Source: Lachnospiraceae bacterium
Lineage (GTDB): Bacteria; Bacillota; Clostridia; Lachnospirales; Lachnospiraceae
Direction: 5' to 3'
NCBI GenBank assembly: GCA_018384375.1
Contig: JAHAYJ010000106.1
Span: forward strand, 1-49,110
Length of the DNA: 49,110 nucleotides
Shown here: piece by piece, positions 1-7,536 of the stretch
How positions within the stretch are numbered: position 1 is the stretch's first letter
Layout: each line of letters begins with the position of its first letter
The notes under the pieces: generated by a model
Seen by the model: the letters and a program-made list of their open reading frames with translations, nothing else
Told to the model about the DNA's origin: nothing
Database searches by the model: none
Translations under genes and position numbers: made by a program

Positions 1-2538
1 TGGTCAATAGGGCAGATAAAAACGTGCCGCAAAAAACAGCACGTTAAGATAGATGATATAAAGGAGATGTCGGATTTAATCTGCGGTAAAGCTGCAGTAG
101 GTGGGAACTATAATTCGACGCGTGACAATAAAAGTAAAAACATATTAATAGGAATTGCGATTTTCCTTACTACTTTATTATTATTTCTCGTTCCAACGAT
201 GGGAATGGATCTGATCAATAGTCAAAAGGCAGCAGTGAATGAGCTGTATCCTACATGGCATGCCCTGTTTCGAAATGTACAGGAAGATACCGTAACGAAA
301 CTTGCTGCGCACCATTTGATAGAGAGATATGGTTTGCGAAGTGATCTTGGATATATTACGGCTGATGATGCGAAGATTGCTATGCTGTATATGGATGCGC
401 AGGCTGTTGAAATGTACAAGCTGGAGCTTTTGGAAGGAAGATTACCGGAAGCGGAAAATGAGATTGTTGTCTCGAGAGAAATCTTAGAGGCACTCTCTCT
501 GTCTGGAAAAATCGGTGATACTGTCACAATTCCGTACCAGGCATATAGAAATGGAAACCTCGATTTCATACAGATAAAAGACTTTGTGATTTGTGGATTT
601 CTGCCTGATACGGAAACAAATAAGGAACAAAAGTCTTATACATCGCTGGTTGCAAAAGCTTTTTTGAAGGAAGAAATTCCGTCAGACCAGATTGGTTATC
701 GGTTTTTATTCCAGATTGACACAGAGAATGCAATTGATACGGAGAAGATTGAAACAGGAATAAAGCAGTTAGCAGAACAGTTTGATGTTACTGAACAGGA
801 TTATCGGATCAATGAGGACTATTTATGGGCCAATTATGTGGATCCTTCCTTTATACCGATTATGGTTCTTATCTTGCTGATTATTATCATGGCAGGGATT
901 ATCACGATTTATAGTATTTACTATATTTCCATGGGGGAACGGGTTCAGGAATTTGGAAAGATAAAAGCAATCGGTGCAACAACAGGTCAACTTAGAAGAA
1001 TCGTTTTGCTGGAAGGCCTTCTGGTTGCCGGAATTGCAGTTCCTATCGGACTGCTGGCAGGAACAATGCTAACGAAATATATATTTTTATGCATTTTCAA
1101 GCTGTACCGGAATGAGAATATGCTTATGTCTACCATTCAGGAGCTCATTCAAAGAGGAGAAGTACAACTGATCATTCCGTGGATTTATCTGATTGCAGCC
1201 GGTGTCGCAATGATTACGGTTTTCCTATCCCTGCTTCGACCAATGAGAATCGCGGCAAAAGTTTCTGAAATAGAGGCTATACGATACACAGGTGAGCAAA
1301 CCACGAAAAAGAGCAGAAAAGGTTATTCCGATATTACGGTCACCCGGCTAGCTTTGATACATCTTGCGGGCAATAAGAAAAGGAGTTTGCTTACCATCTG
1401 CTCCATGGCAATTACAGGATTATTCTTTATGGTAGTTGCGACGGTATTGTCATGTGCCAATCCTGGGGAAGCTGCAAATCATTCTATTATGGGAGAATAC
1501 CAGATTTCTCCAATAATAGAATTTAGCAATAAAGAGCATCCGGAACTGGAGTGGAGCCAAGTGCGGAAAAACAATCCGCTTACGGAAGAATTAAAGGAAC
1601 AGATTATACAGATTGACGGAGTAGATTCCGTCGAATGTTATTTTGGAAATTATGTGGAAACGGATGCATTTGATGGCGACAGAGAGGGGATAATTGGGGT
1701 TCCCGAAAGCGGAAATGCATTGCTGGAAAATGGAATCATAGAAGGAAATGTAACCTATGAGGAGCTAAAGAGTGGCGTTAAAGTAATCATTGATAAAAAT
1801 TTACTTTACTGGTTTCCGGATTTAAAAATAGGAGATGTCTTAGATGTAATCTTTTGGAACGGAGATGAAGAATGTGAAAAGCAATTGGAGATTGCCACGA
1901 TTGGCGATTATGACTTGGGCTTTACAAGTTTTCATTACCTGATTATGGCGCAGGAGGGACTTTGTTCCTTTGGCGACTACAATTTGAATATGTATTACCG
2001 GATATTTGCCGATAAAAAATATGACGCAGACGTAGAGGCTAAGATAAAAGCAATTGTCGAAGCAAATGGCAGGATAGAGATGAAAACCTGGAAAGCGTCC
2101 TATGATGAATGGAATTCGGCTATGACGCTGACAAGAGGTGCCTGCTATGCATTCCTTGGAATACTGGGGGCGATCTGCATTATGAATATGATCAATACTA
2201 TGATTCACAGTGTTCATATCAGAAAAAAAGAAATCGGTATGCTGCAGGCGGTTGGAATGTCGGATATGCAGCTCTTAAAAATGTTGCAGTTCGAAGGGTT
2301 ATTTTATACGGCAGGTACACTGATTGTCGCGGTAGGAGGCGGAAGTGTGGCAGGCTATCCCATTTTCCTATGGGCGAAAAATAATGGAATGTTCAATATC
2401 AGAAGTTATCATTATCCTCTGGCAGCAACCCTTATTATGATGATTGTGCTTGCATTCGTTCAGGTAATTATGGTATTTATAATTGAAAAATCTGTTAAGA
2501 AGGATTCTTTGATTGACAGAATACGATTTGATAATTAA
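1..2538 (+). CDS. FtsX-like ABC transporter permease, 5'-partial
   Basis: Integral membrane permease of the MacB/FtsX (FtsX-like) class, usually paired with an ATPase that should lie left of the window. Visible are an N-terminal membrane segment (from about nt 140), a long extracytoplasmic region, an FtsX-type block of three helices around nt 850-1250, a second extracytoplasmic region, and a final three-helix block near nt 2120-2500 containing the typical KKEIGMLQAVGMS signature. The frame is open from base 1 without a stop. The first ATG (67) has AAGGAG abutting it with no spacer, which is not a usable ribosome-binding arrangement, so I treat the gene as continuing off the left edge. The substrate is unknown; relatives export peptides, export lipids or take part in antimicrobial-peptide resistance. 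Confidence 0.85.
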   Translation, partial: WSIGQIKTCRKKQHVKIDDIKEMSDLICGKAAVGGNYNSTRDNKSKNILIGIAIFLTTLLLFLVPTMGMDLINSQKAAVNELYPTWHALFRNVQEDTVTKLAAHHLIERYGLRSDLGYITADDAKIAMLYMDAQAVEMYKLELLEGRLPEAENEIVVSREILEALSLSGKIGDTVTIPYQAYRNGNLDFIQIKDFVICGFLPDTETNKEQKSYTSLVAKAFLKEEIPSDQIGYRFLFQIDTENAIDTEKIETGIKQLAEQFDVTEQDYRINEDYLWANYVDPSFIPIMVLILLIIIMAGIITIYSIYYISMGERVQEFGKIKAIGATTGQLRRIVLLEGLLVAGIAVPIGLLAGTMLTKYIFLCIFKLYRNENMLMSTIQELIQRGEVQLIIPWIYLIAAGVAMITVFLSLLRPMRIAAKVSEIEAIRYTGEQTTKKSRKGYSDITVTRLALIHLAGNKKRSLLTICSMAITGLFFMVVATVLSCANPGEAANHSIMGEYQISPIIEFSNKEHPELEWSQVRKNNPLTEELKEQIIQIDGVDSVECYFGNYVETDAFDGDREGIIGVPESGNALLENGIIEGNVTYEELKSGVKVIIDKNLLYWFPDLKIGDVLDVIFWNGDEECEKQLEIATIGDYDLGFTSFHYLIMAQEGLCSFGDYNLNMYYRIFADKKYDADVEAKIKAIVEANGRIEMKTWKASYDEWNSAMTLTRGACYAFLGILGAICIMNMINTMIHSVHIRKKEIGMLQAVGMSDMQLLKMLQFEGLFYTAGTLIVAVGGGSVAGYPIFLWAKNNGMFNIRSYHYPLAATLIMMIVLAFVQVIMVFIIEKSVKKDSLIDRIRFDN

Positions 2539-2556
2539 TTAAAAATACTTTTACAG

Positions 2557-2599
2557 GACCTTCATTTTCGCTAGATCTTAAAGAGAGTCAATGAAGGTC
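2557..2599. repeat. Inverted repeat downstream of the permease
   Basis: GACCTTCATT (2557-2566) is perfectly complementary to AATGAAGGTC (2590-2599) around a 23-nt loop. On the plus strand it is followed by A residues rather than T, so it is not a canonical intrinsic terminator for the permease gene. It may be an mRNA 3'-end hairpin. Confidence 0.45.
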
Positions 2600-2706
2600 A
2601 AAAAATCATCAACATCCGGCTCTATACACATTATAATATATGCAATCTTTATAAAGAAAGAACGGGAAAAGAACTGAATTTATTATAAAAAAAGAACGAA
2701 GAAGTG

Positions 2707-2746
2707 TTGATAATATCATAAAGAGAGGTATATACTATGTATATAC
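2707..2746 (+). promoter_or_regulatory. mazEF promoter with double-palindrome operator
   Basis: A TTGATA -35 (2707-2712) and a TATACT -10 (2731-2736) are 18 bp apart. The -10 is embedded in two copies of the self-complementary octamer GTATATAC (2728-2735 and 2739-2746) separated by 3 bp. AbrB/MazE-fold antitoxins typically autorepress by binding palindromes over the promoter, so this is the likely MazE operator (inference). Confidence 0.65.
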
Positions 2747-2766
2747 TTTAAACAAGGAGGATTTGT

Positions 2767-3009
2767 ATGCAAGCACAAGTAAAAGAGTGGGGTAATAGTC
2801 AGGGAATTAGACTTTCAAAAGAGATATTACAAAGCGCAGGAATTGCAGTGAATGAAGTTTTAGATGTTGCAGTATCTAATGGAGTAATTACCTTAACGAA
2901 ATCATTTCGACATATAAAGTTAGAAGAAAGAGCCGCAGAATTTGATGGAAAATTAATGCTTGATGGCGAATATGACTGGGGAGAACCTGTGGGAAGAGAG
3001 GTATGGTAA
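2767..3009 (+). CDS. MazE-type (SpoVT/AbrB-fold) antitoxin
   Basis: 80-residue protein with the swapped-hairpin AbrB/MazE pattern at its N terminus: the WGNSQGIRLSKEIL motif, then a VLDVAVSNGVITL strand pair. The acidic, aromatic C-terminal tail (FDGKLMLDGEYDWGE) is the kind of flexible segment that wraps around a MazF toxin. It is preceded by AAGGAGG six bases before the ATG. It overlaps the following toxin gene, the usual antitoxin-first arrangement. It should neutralise the toxin and repress its own promoter through the palindromes at 2728-2746. Identification rests on the fold motif and the genomic context. Confidence 0.88.
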   Translation: MQAQVKEWGNSQGIRLSKEILQSAGIAVNEVLDVAVSNGVITLTKSFRHIKLEERAAEFDGKLMLDGEYDWGEPVGREVW

Positions 3010-3311
3010 TGGAATGTTTGCATCAAGGAGATATTCTGAAGATTGAGAAAATCAGACATTCGGTATTAGTTGTCAGTAAGAATTATTTCAATACAAGTGG
3101 TGAAATAATTGGATGTCCGATTATCTATAATTCCAATCCGGGCCCTCTTCATATATGGATGTCTACTGAAAATACGGAAGGATATATACAATGTGAGAAA
3201 CTTGCGTTATTGGATATATCTATGCGTGGCTATAAAAAAGTAGATAGATTACCACTTCCGGAAATGATGAATGTATCAGACGCTATTCAAAGTATTTTTG
3301 AATATATTTGA
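3009..3311 (+). CDS. MazF/PemK-family endoribonuclease toxin
   Basis: Small protein (about 100 residues) of the MazF/PemK fold: an N-terminal QGDILKIEK strand, HSVLVVSKNYFN, a middle GYIQCEKLALLDIS segment matching the conserved MazF region, and a C-terminal helix. Known members cleave mRNA at short motifs. Two ATGs are possible: 3003, which overlaps the antitoxin by 7 bp, and 3009, which gives a TAATG stop-start junction. The GAGAGG ribosome-binding site just upstream is properly spaced only for 3009, so I use that. The two genes are translationally coupled. The family's first-strand Arg/Pro details are weakly conserved here, so this is a divergent member. Confidence 0.82.
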   Translation: MECLHQGDILKIEKIRHSVLVVSKNYFNTSGEIIGCPIIYNSNPGPLHIWMSTENTEGYIQCEKLALLDISMRGYKKVDRLPLPEMMNVSDAIQSIFEYI

Positions 3312-3329
3312 AGAATCCAGCGCATTTTC

Positions 3330-3500
3330 CCTTAAGATATCTCGGCAGAATATCAAAATTGCAAATATGATGGGAATACATCCAAATACAGTGCGTTTTA
3401 TGAGGAATGGAGATTGATTACGAAACCTGCTCGGGAAGAAAATGGTATCGTGTATTTTGTGACCTCCACATTTATCAGATACAAGTAGCACGTATCCATT
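3330..3500 (+). pseudogene. Remnant of a MerR-family regulator
   Basis: Reading across two frameshifts gives the N-terminal DNA-binding half of a MerR-type regulator: IANMMGIHPNTVRF in one frame (3358-3399), then YEEWRLITKPAREENG (3399-3445), then YRVFCDLHIYQIQVARI (3446-3496). Each break is explained by one missing base: a T in the run at 3397-3399, and one base in the Gly codon at 3444-3446. No start codon or RBS is present and the effector half is absent. The fragment runs directly into a helicase remnant, so this is a decayed, deletion-joined relic. Confidence 0.7.
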
Positions 3501-3606
3501 ACATCAATTCGGATGGTAAAAGGACTGGAATTTGATGAGGTCATTGTACCGGATGCAGATAACAGAAATTATGTATTAGCATTTTTGGTGATTAGTATCC
3601 ACCCAT
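3489..3606 (+). pseudogene. Remnant of a HelD/UvrD-like helicase C-terminus
   Basis: One frame from 3489 reads TSIRMVKGLEFDEVIVPDAD followed by NRNY, which closely resembles motif V/VI of superfamily-1 helicases in the HelD/UvrD group (the KGLEFD and VIVPDA elements). The similarity stops after NRNY and the frame ends at a TGA inside the following hairpin. There is no upstream helicase sequence. Together with the MerR piece this marks an old deletion junction near 3500. Confidence 0.7.
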
Positions 3607-3650
3607 GACAGATACAGATGTGCTGTATTTTGTCATGGGTGTCTTTCTTA
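3601..3650 (+). terminator. Strong hairpin, probable terminator
   Basis: ACCCATGACA (3601-3610) pairs perfectly with TGTCATGGGT (3631-3640). An inner ATACAG/CTGTAT stem (3612-3617, 3623-3628) extends it, and GTCTTTCTT follows. It separates the decayed region from the TetR transcription unit. Confidence 0.65.
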
Positions 3651-3666
3651 GTATAAAAGGTTTATG

Positions 3667-3696
3667 TTGACAATGAAAACGGTCGTTAGCTATAAT
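3667..3696 (+). promoter_or_regulatory. Promoter of the TetR gene
   Basis: Consensus TTGACA (3667-3672) and TATAAT (3691-3696) are separated by 18 bp, about 35 bp upstream of the TetR start codon. Confidence 0.8.
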
Positions 3697-3712
3697 ATAA
3701 GAAACGATCGTT
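3678..3712. promoter_or_regulatory. Twin TetR-type operators
   Basis: AACGGTCGTT (3678-3687) and the perfect palindrome AACGATCGTT (3703-3712) differ at one base and lie 25 bp apart, one in the spacer and one just after the -10. Their form (AACG-N-TCGTT) is that of common TetR-family operators. Autoregulation by the adjacent TetR protein is inferred. Confidence 0.7.
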
Positions 3713-3731
3713 CGCACATGGAGGATAGATG

Positions 3732-4340
3732 ATGAAGGATATGCCGACAAAAGAAAGAATACTGTATGCCGCACTCGATCTTTTTGCAAAGAAGGGCTAT
3801 GACGGAGTGGGCGTAGATCTGATAGCAGAGAATGCCGGGCTGAAGGGTCCTTCTCTTTATAGGCATTACAAAGGGAAGGAGGATATCTTTAATTCTCTTA
3901 TAGATTTAGTTGCTTTCCATTATGAAGAGGGATTTGGTTTAAAGAAGAAGCTGGAAGAATTCCCGGATAGCATGGATGAGTTAATAGAGAACGCCATGGA
4001 AAGAATCCGATTCACGATGCATGACGATATCGTTCGAAAGACCAGACGAATCCTGGCGATGGAGCAGTTCCGCAGCAAGCGGATGGCAGAGCTTGCAACT
4101 CGCTATCACGTGGAAAATTTACAGCAAACGTATGCCGGTATCTTTGCAGGATTGATGGAAAGGGGAATGTTAAGAAAGGACGATCCGGAATTACTTGCTT
4201 TAGAGTTTGTATCACCGGTTTCTCTGCTGATTCATATGTATGACAGACAACCGGAGAGAGAAGAAGAGATATTGGATAAGATTGGAAAGCACTTTGAACA
4301 CTTTGTGAAGGTGTATGCAAAGAGCCATTCGGGATTTTAA
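3732..4340 (+). CDS. TetR/AcrR-family transcriptional regulator
   Basis: About 202 residues. The N-terminal TetR helix-turn-helix is clear: KERILYAALDLFAKKGYDGVGVDLIAENAGLKGPSLYRHYKGKEDIF. A variable helical ligand-binding domain makes up the rest. Two adjacent ATGs (3729, 3732) are possible; the GGAGG at about 3720 is better spaced for 3732. The promoter carries two near-identical palindromes that are probably its own operators. Downstream, in the same direction, lie a GNAT, a hydrolase and a phosphatidyltransferase with short gaps, so these may be its regulon. The ligand is unknown. Confidence 0.9.
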   Translation: MKDMPTKERILYAALDLFAKKGYDGVGVDLIAENAGLKGPSLYRHYKGKEDIFNSLIDLVAFHYEEGFGLKKKLEEFPDSMDELIENAMERIRFTMHDDIVRKTRRILAMEQFRSKRMAELATRYHVENLQQTYAGIFAGLMERGMLRKDDPELLALEFVSPVSLLIHMYDRQPEREEEILDKIGKHFEHFVKVYAKSHSGF

Positions 4341-4367
4341 TATAAATAATGCAAATGGAGTTCGTAT

Positions 4368-4856
4368 ATGGAGACAATTACACTTCGCAGATTTCAAAAA
4401 GATGATGAATATGCTATTTCGGATGTGATCTGCACAACCCTCGCAATCAGCAATCAAAAAGATTATTCGCCTGCGTTTATTGAGGAAAACATCAGAAGCC
4501 ATTCCCCGGAGGTGATTGCGCAAAGAGCAAAGGATGCCCACTTTTATGTGGCAATGGACGGGGAAACGATAATCGGCTGTGGTGGTATCACCGGATATTG
4601 GGGTAGCACAGAGGAAAGCTATCTGACCTCTATCTTTGTTTTGCCGGACTATCAGGGAAAAGGCGTGGGCAGGAAGATTGTTGAAGCTCTGGAAGCAGAT
4701 GAATACTTCCACCGGGCATGGCGCACCGAGGTCGGCTCCTCCCTGACCGCAGTATCGTTCTATAGAAAAATGGGCTATGAATTCAAAAATGAGATTACGA
4801 CTCCCGATGAATACGGCACTGTAAGACTGGAAAAACGAAGGGTGGTTTCAAAATGA
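4368..4856 (+). CDS. GNAT-family N-acetyltransferase
   Basis: 162-residue single-domain GNAT. Motif A is well preserved (SIFVLPDYQGKGVGRKIVEALE, the acetyl-CoA pyrophosphate loop Q-x-x-G-x-G), preceded by the GETIIGCGGI strand and followed by the SLTAVSFYRKMGYEF motif B region. The acceptor substrate cannot be told from sequence. It begins 28 bp after the TetR gene and overlaps the next gene by ATGA, indicating co-transcription and translational coupling with the hydrolase. Confidence 0.9.
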   Translation: METITLRRFQKDDEYAISDVICTTLAISNQKDYSPAFIEENIRSHSPEVIAQRAKDAHFYVAMDGETIIGCGGITGYWGSTEESYLTSIFVLPDYQGKGVGRKIVEALEADEYFHRAWRTEVGSSLTAVSFYRKMGYEFKNEITTPDEYGTVRLEKRRVVSK

Positions 4857-5887
4857 AGAAAACTATGTTAATTATAATTATTATTTTGGTAATCATTGTG
4901 CTTCTTATTGTGGTGGGAAAGAGAATTCTTTTTCCACGATACAATGAAATAGAAGTCACAGGCAAATATGAGATCGGCTGTGAAGATTATTGGGTGACAG
5001 AGGATAAGGAGGATCCGTTTTTAAAGGATGGAAGCCAAAGAGAGGTACAGGTTCGTGCCTGGTATCCAAAAGATTATGATAATCCGGATACAAAATTACC
5101 TGTAGTGGTAGTTTCCCATGGTTCCTGTGGAACCATAGACAATAATCGGAGCTTATACAGAGAATTTGCCAGTCATGGATATGTTGTTCTGGCTGTCAGT
5201 CATCCGGGGCATGCTTTTGATACCCTCCATTCGAATGGGAAAAAGCAAAAGGTCAGTATGGATTACATGAAGGAAATGGGTGGGATGGATCCGCAGAAGA
5301 AACCGGAGGAAGCTGCAAAATTATTTGCTGAATGGATGGAACTGAGAATGACTGATCTTTCAGTAGTTATGGATGATTTTGTGGAGAAATCGATGCAGGC
5401 TCCTGACAGATTTGAAAGTGCAGATACAAGTCGTTTTGTCACGCTTGGACATTCTGCGGGTGGTTCGGCTGCTTTGGGAATGGCACGTATCAGAGCGGAT
5501 GTAGTCGGAGTCATTGCCCTAGAGTCCCCTTGCATGTATGACATCAAAGGTGCAGCGGATGGTGAATATATCATGGATGATTCGGATTATGAGGTTCCGG
5601 TTCTCAATGTTTATTCCGATGCAAGTTATTCCCATTTATATGAGTGGAAGCAATATCGGAATAATGTAAAATTTCTTGAAAGTGAAAAAGAAAATTATGA
5701 GAATATCTATTACGAAGGAGTCGGTCATATGGGATTATGCGATTTATCGCTTGCATCCCCGATTCTGGCAGGTATGCTTGACCAGACGAAGAGCAAGGGT
5801 AAGCCAAGAGAACAGCTGAAAAGATTAAATACAGACTGTTTGGATTTTTTGCAGAAGTTATCATTAAGTAAGGAATCGGAATTTTAA
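4853..5887 (+). CDS. Membrane-anchored alpha/beta hydrolase, PAF-acetylhydrolase-like
   Basis: 344 residues. An N-terminal hydrophobic segment (about residues 4-22) anchors it with the catalytic domain probably outside the membrane. The alpha/beta-hydrolase elements are visible: a VVVSHGSCG oxyanion region, the nucleophile elbow GHSAGG (Ser about 201), an Asp in YSDAS (about 256) and a His in EGVGHMG (about 292). The arrangement resembles platelet-activating-factor acetylhydrolase isoform II and related esterases. It overlaps the GNAT gene by 4 bp and is followed closely by a phosphatidyltransferase, which hints at lipid or ester chemistry; the true substrate is unknown. Confidence 0.85.
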   Translation: MKKTMLIIIIILVIIVLLIVVGKRILFPRYNEIEVTGKYEIGCEDYWVTEDKEDPFLKDGSQREVQVRAWYPKDYDNPDTKLPVVVVSHGSCGTIDNNRSLYREFASHGYVVLAVSHPGHAFDTLHSNGKKQKVSMDYMKEMGGMDPQKKPEEAAKLFAEWMELRMTDLSVVMDDFVEKSMQAPDRFESADTSRFVTLGHSAGGSAALGMARIRADVVGVIALESPCMYDIKGAADGEYIMDDSDYEVPVLNVYSDASYSHLYEWKQYRNNVKFLESEKENYENIYYEGVGHMGLCDLSLASPILAGMLDQTKSKGKPREQLKRLNTDCLDFLQKLSLSKESEF

Positions 5888-5891
5888 GGAG

Positions 5892-6473
5892 ATGGTGACA
5901 ATAGTTATGAAGTCTAAGACATTAAGAAGGAAACAACATAAATGGAACGCGGCGGATACAGTGACATCCATGCGGATGGTTGCCACTCTTTTCCTGATTT
6001 TTGTTCCACTGAGATCTATTTGGTTTCTTGCTATTTATACTTTCGCCGGCTTGACGGATGTATTAGACGGCTGGCTTGCCAGAAGATCCGAAAAGGCAAG
6101 TGAGTTCGGCGCAAGACTGGACAGTATTTCTGACTTGTTGTTTTACAGTGTCTTGCTGATTCGTCTTTTTCCGGTTTTGTATCAGACCCTTCCGGGTAAG
6201 ATCTGGTATGCCGTAGCGGGAATTGTACTCGTGCGTCTCGCGGCGTATGCCACAGCAGCAGTCAAATATCATCGTTTTGCGTCACTACATACATGGTTGA
6301 ACAAGTTAACCGGTGTGGCAGTATTCCTGTTGCCCTATGCTCTTTTGACTTCATCAAGTGTTGTGTATAGCTGGGCAGTATGTATCCTGGCATTTACAGC
6401 ATCAATGGAGGAACTGGCAATCTATCTTTTACGGGCAGACTACCTTGCGGATAGGAAATCACTATTTCAATAA
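5892..6473 (+). CDS. CDP-alcohol phosphatidyltransferase family protein
   Basis: Integral membrane enzyme of the family that makes phosphatidylglycerol-phosphate, cardiolipin and related lipids from CDP-diacylglycerol. It has the complete signature D-x2-DG-x2-AR-x8-G-x3-D-x3-D (from DVLDGWLAR through GARLDSISD). Several hydrophobic helices follow. At 188-193 residues it is PgsA-sized, but the acceptor alcohol cannot be assigned and this may be a second copy rather than the housekeeping PgsA. The start is uncertain: the AAGGAG lies directly before ATG 5892, so GTG 5895 or ATG 5907 may be used. Confidence 0.88.
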   Translation: MVTIVMKSKTLRRKQHKWNAADTVTSMRMVATLFLIFVPLRSIWFLAIYTFAGLTDVLDGWLARRSEKASEFGARLDSISDLLFYSVLLIRLFPVLYQTLPGKIWYAVAGIVLVRLAAYATAAVKYHRFASLHTWLNKLTGVAVFLLPYALLTSSSVVYSWAVCILAFTASMEELAIYLLRADYLADRKSLFQ

Positions 6474-6505
6474 AAATGAAAAAATGACACAGAAAAATTG
6501 CATCG

Positions 6506-6678
6506 GCCTTTGCAGCAATTTATGCCCCCAAATATATGAATATTACGGACAAACTTGTTTTCATCAGTCCGTGTATTGCAAAAAATCCGAAATCAGCGAT
6601 CCCAATAATCATGGATATATTACCTATAACGTCACCTTTGAGCATCTCTATGCCGACGGCTTAAAGGGAAATCGATAA
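6506..6678 (+). pseudogene. Frameshifted fragment of an [FeFe]-hydrogenase-like protein
   Basis: From 6506 one frame reads FAAIYAPKYMNITDKLVFISPCIAK. After a five-A run (6581-6585; six would restore the frame) the next frame reads SEISDPNNHGYITYNVTFEHL. Joined, this matches the large-subunit C-terminal domain of iron-only hydrogenases and their sensory relatives (the SPCIAKK-EI pattern with its cysteine, then YNVTF-HL). Only about 55 residues survive, without start or downstream part. It is a relic, not a gene. Confidence 0.7.
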
Positions 6679-6700
6679 GTTGAAGAATAGATTTGAAGCC

Positions 6701-6729
6701 TTGCGAAAACTGTAAAACTATGCTATTGT
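6701..6729 (+). promoter_or_regulatory. Candidate promoter of the riboswitch transcript
   Basis: TTGCGA (6701-6706) and TATTGT (6724-6729) are 17 bp apart and sit immediately upstream of the aptamer. Both hexamers deviate from consensus. Confidence 0.45.
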
Positions 6730-6732
6730 ATC

Positions 6733-6950
6733 AGAAGCAGGTTCAGACAGCGGAAAGAAGCTGCCTGATGAAAAGGGAAACAGGTGCAAATCCTGTGCGA
6801 ACTCGTCACTGTAAGCGGGGAGTGCAAGACCATAAATGTCACTGAGAAATTGGGAAGGCGGTTTTGCATGCAGATACGCAAGTCAGGAGACCTGCCTGCG
6901 GAAAACAGGAGTGGGATTTTTCCCACCGGCCACGAGTAACTGGTCGCAAA
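6733..6950 (+). ncRNA. Cobalamin (B12) riboswitch
   Basis: The conserved core elements appear in order: GGGAA then GGTG-AA-TCC (about 6775-6800), the B12-box-like CGTCACTGTAAGC stretch, TTGGGAAGG (from about 6850), and AAGTCAGGA-ACCTGCC (about 6880-6896). A 5' GCAGGT (6737-6742) pairs with ACCTGC near 6890-6895. A peripheral GTGGGA/TCCCAC hairpin (6911-6926) follows, as in long-form members. The downstream terminator and B12-uptake-type genes support a transcription-termination OFF switch: cobalamin binding should reduce expression of the lipoprotein and ECF genes. Outer boundaries are approximate. Confidence 0.92.
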
Positions 6951-7020
6951 CTGATATATAGGAAATCTGTTTCTTCAGGTGTTTTAACTCTCCGGAAGCT
7001 TAATTTGTTATACTATCTTT

Positions 7021-7064
7021 GCGCCCTTTTACTGATGCCCTCAGAAAGGGCGCTTTATTTGTTT
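7021..7064 (+). terminator. Riboswitch-controlled intrinsic terminator
   Basis: GCGCCCTTT (7021-7029) pairs with AAAGGGCGC (7045-7053), followed by the T-rich TTTATTTGTTT. It lies 18 bp before the lipoprotein start, the usual position for the expression platform of a cobalamin riboswitch. Confidence 0.88.
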
Positions 7065-7081
7065 GACAGGAGGAGATTTAA

Positions 7082-7534
7082 ATGAAAAAGAAACAAAACG
7101 GAAAACAATTATCACTCATTCTTTGCATGGTGCTTGCACTATCCATGGCATTGGTTACAAGTGGATGCAACAGCGGCAAAAAGAATGCTGAAGCCACTGT
7201 AAACGAGCAGCAGACAGCTGCAGCAGACGGCAGTGTCCTCGGAGAGGGAAAGACACAGTTCCATTTTAGTGTAGTGGATCAGGAGGGAAATGAAACCGCA
7301 TTTGAGATCCATACCGATAAGGAAACGGTTGGAGAGGCTCTTTTAGAGCTTGGATTGATTGCCGGGGATGAGAGCGAATACGGTCTTTATGTGAAGACAG
7401 TCAATGGAATCACCGCAGACTATGATAAGGATGGCGTTTACTGGGCATTTTATGTGAATGGTGAATATGCACAGACCGGTGTGGATTCCACATCGATTAC
7501 AGAAGGAGACAGCTACTCCTTTAAGGTGGAATAG
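7082..7534 (+). CDS. DUF4430 lipoprotein, probable surface cobalamin-binding protein
   Basis: 150 residues. A lipoprotein signal peptide is followed by SGC (Cys29), so the mature protein is lipid-anchored on the cell surface. The remainder (FHFSVVDQEGNETAFEIHT through WAFYVNGEYAQTGVDS) matches the DUF4430 or transcobalamin-C-terminal-like fold, with its diagnostic YW-F-Y-NG segment. Being under a cobalamin riboswitch and next to an ECF S-component, it most likely captures corrinoids and hands them to the transporter (inference). It starts after AGGAGGAG with good spacing. Confidence 0.85.
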   Translation: MKKKQNGKQLSLILCMVLALSMALVTSGCNSGKKNAEATVNEQQTAAADGSVLGEGKTQFHFSVVDQEGNETAFEIHTDKETVGEALLELGLIAGDESEYGLYVKTVNGITADYDKDGVYWAFYVNGEYAQTGVDSTSITEGDSYSFKVE

Positions 7535-7536
7535 GC

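Noticed and set aside
2557-2599. Intrinsic terminator of the permease gene
   Set aside because: The inverted repeat is real but is followed by A residues on the plus strand, so it was listed only as a repeat.
6358-6678. A 106-codon open frame on the plus strand
   Set aside because: It begins inside the phosphatidyltransferase gene and its end is one frame of the hydrogenase remnant; no ribosome site or coherent protein.
6911-6926. GTGGGA/TCCCAC hairpin as a terminator
   Set aside because: No T tract follows; position fits a peripheral stem of the cobalamin riboswitch, and the true terminator is at 7021.
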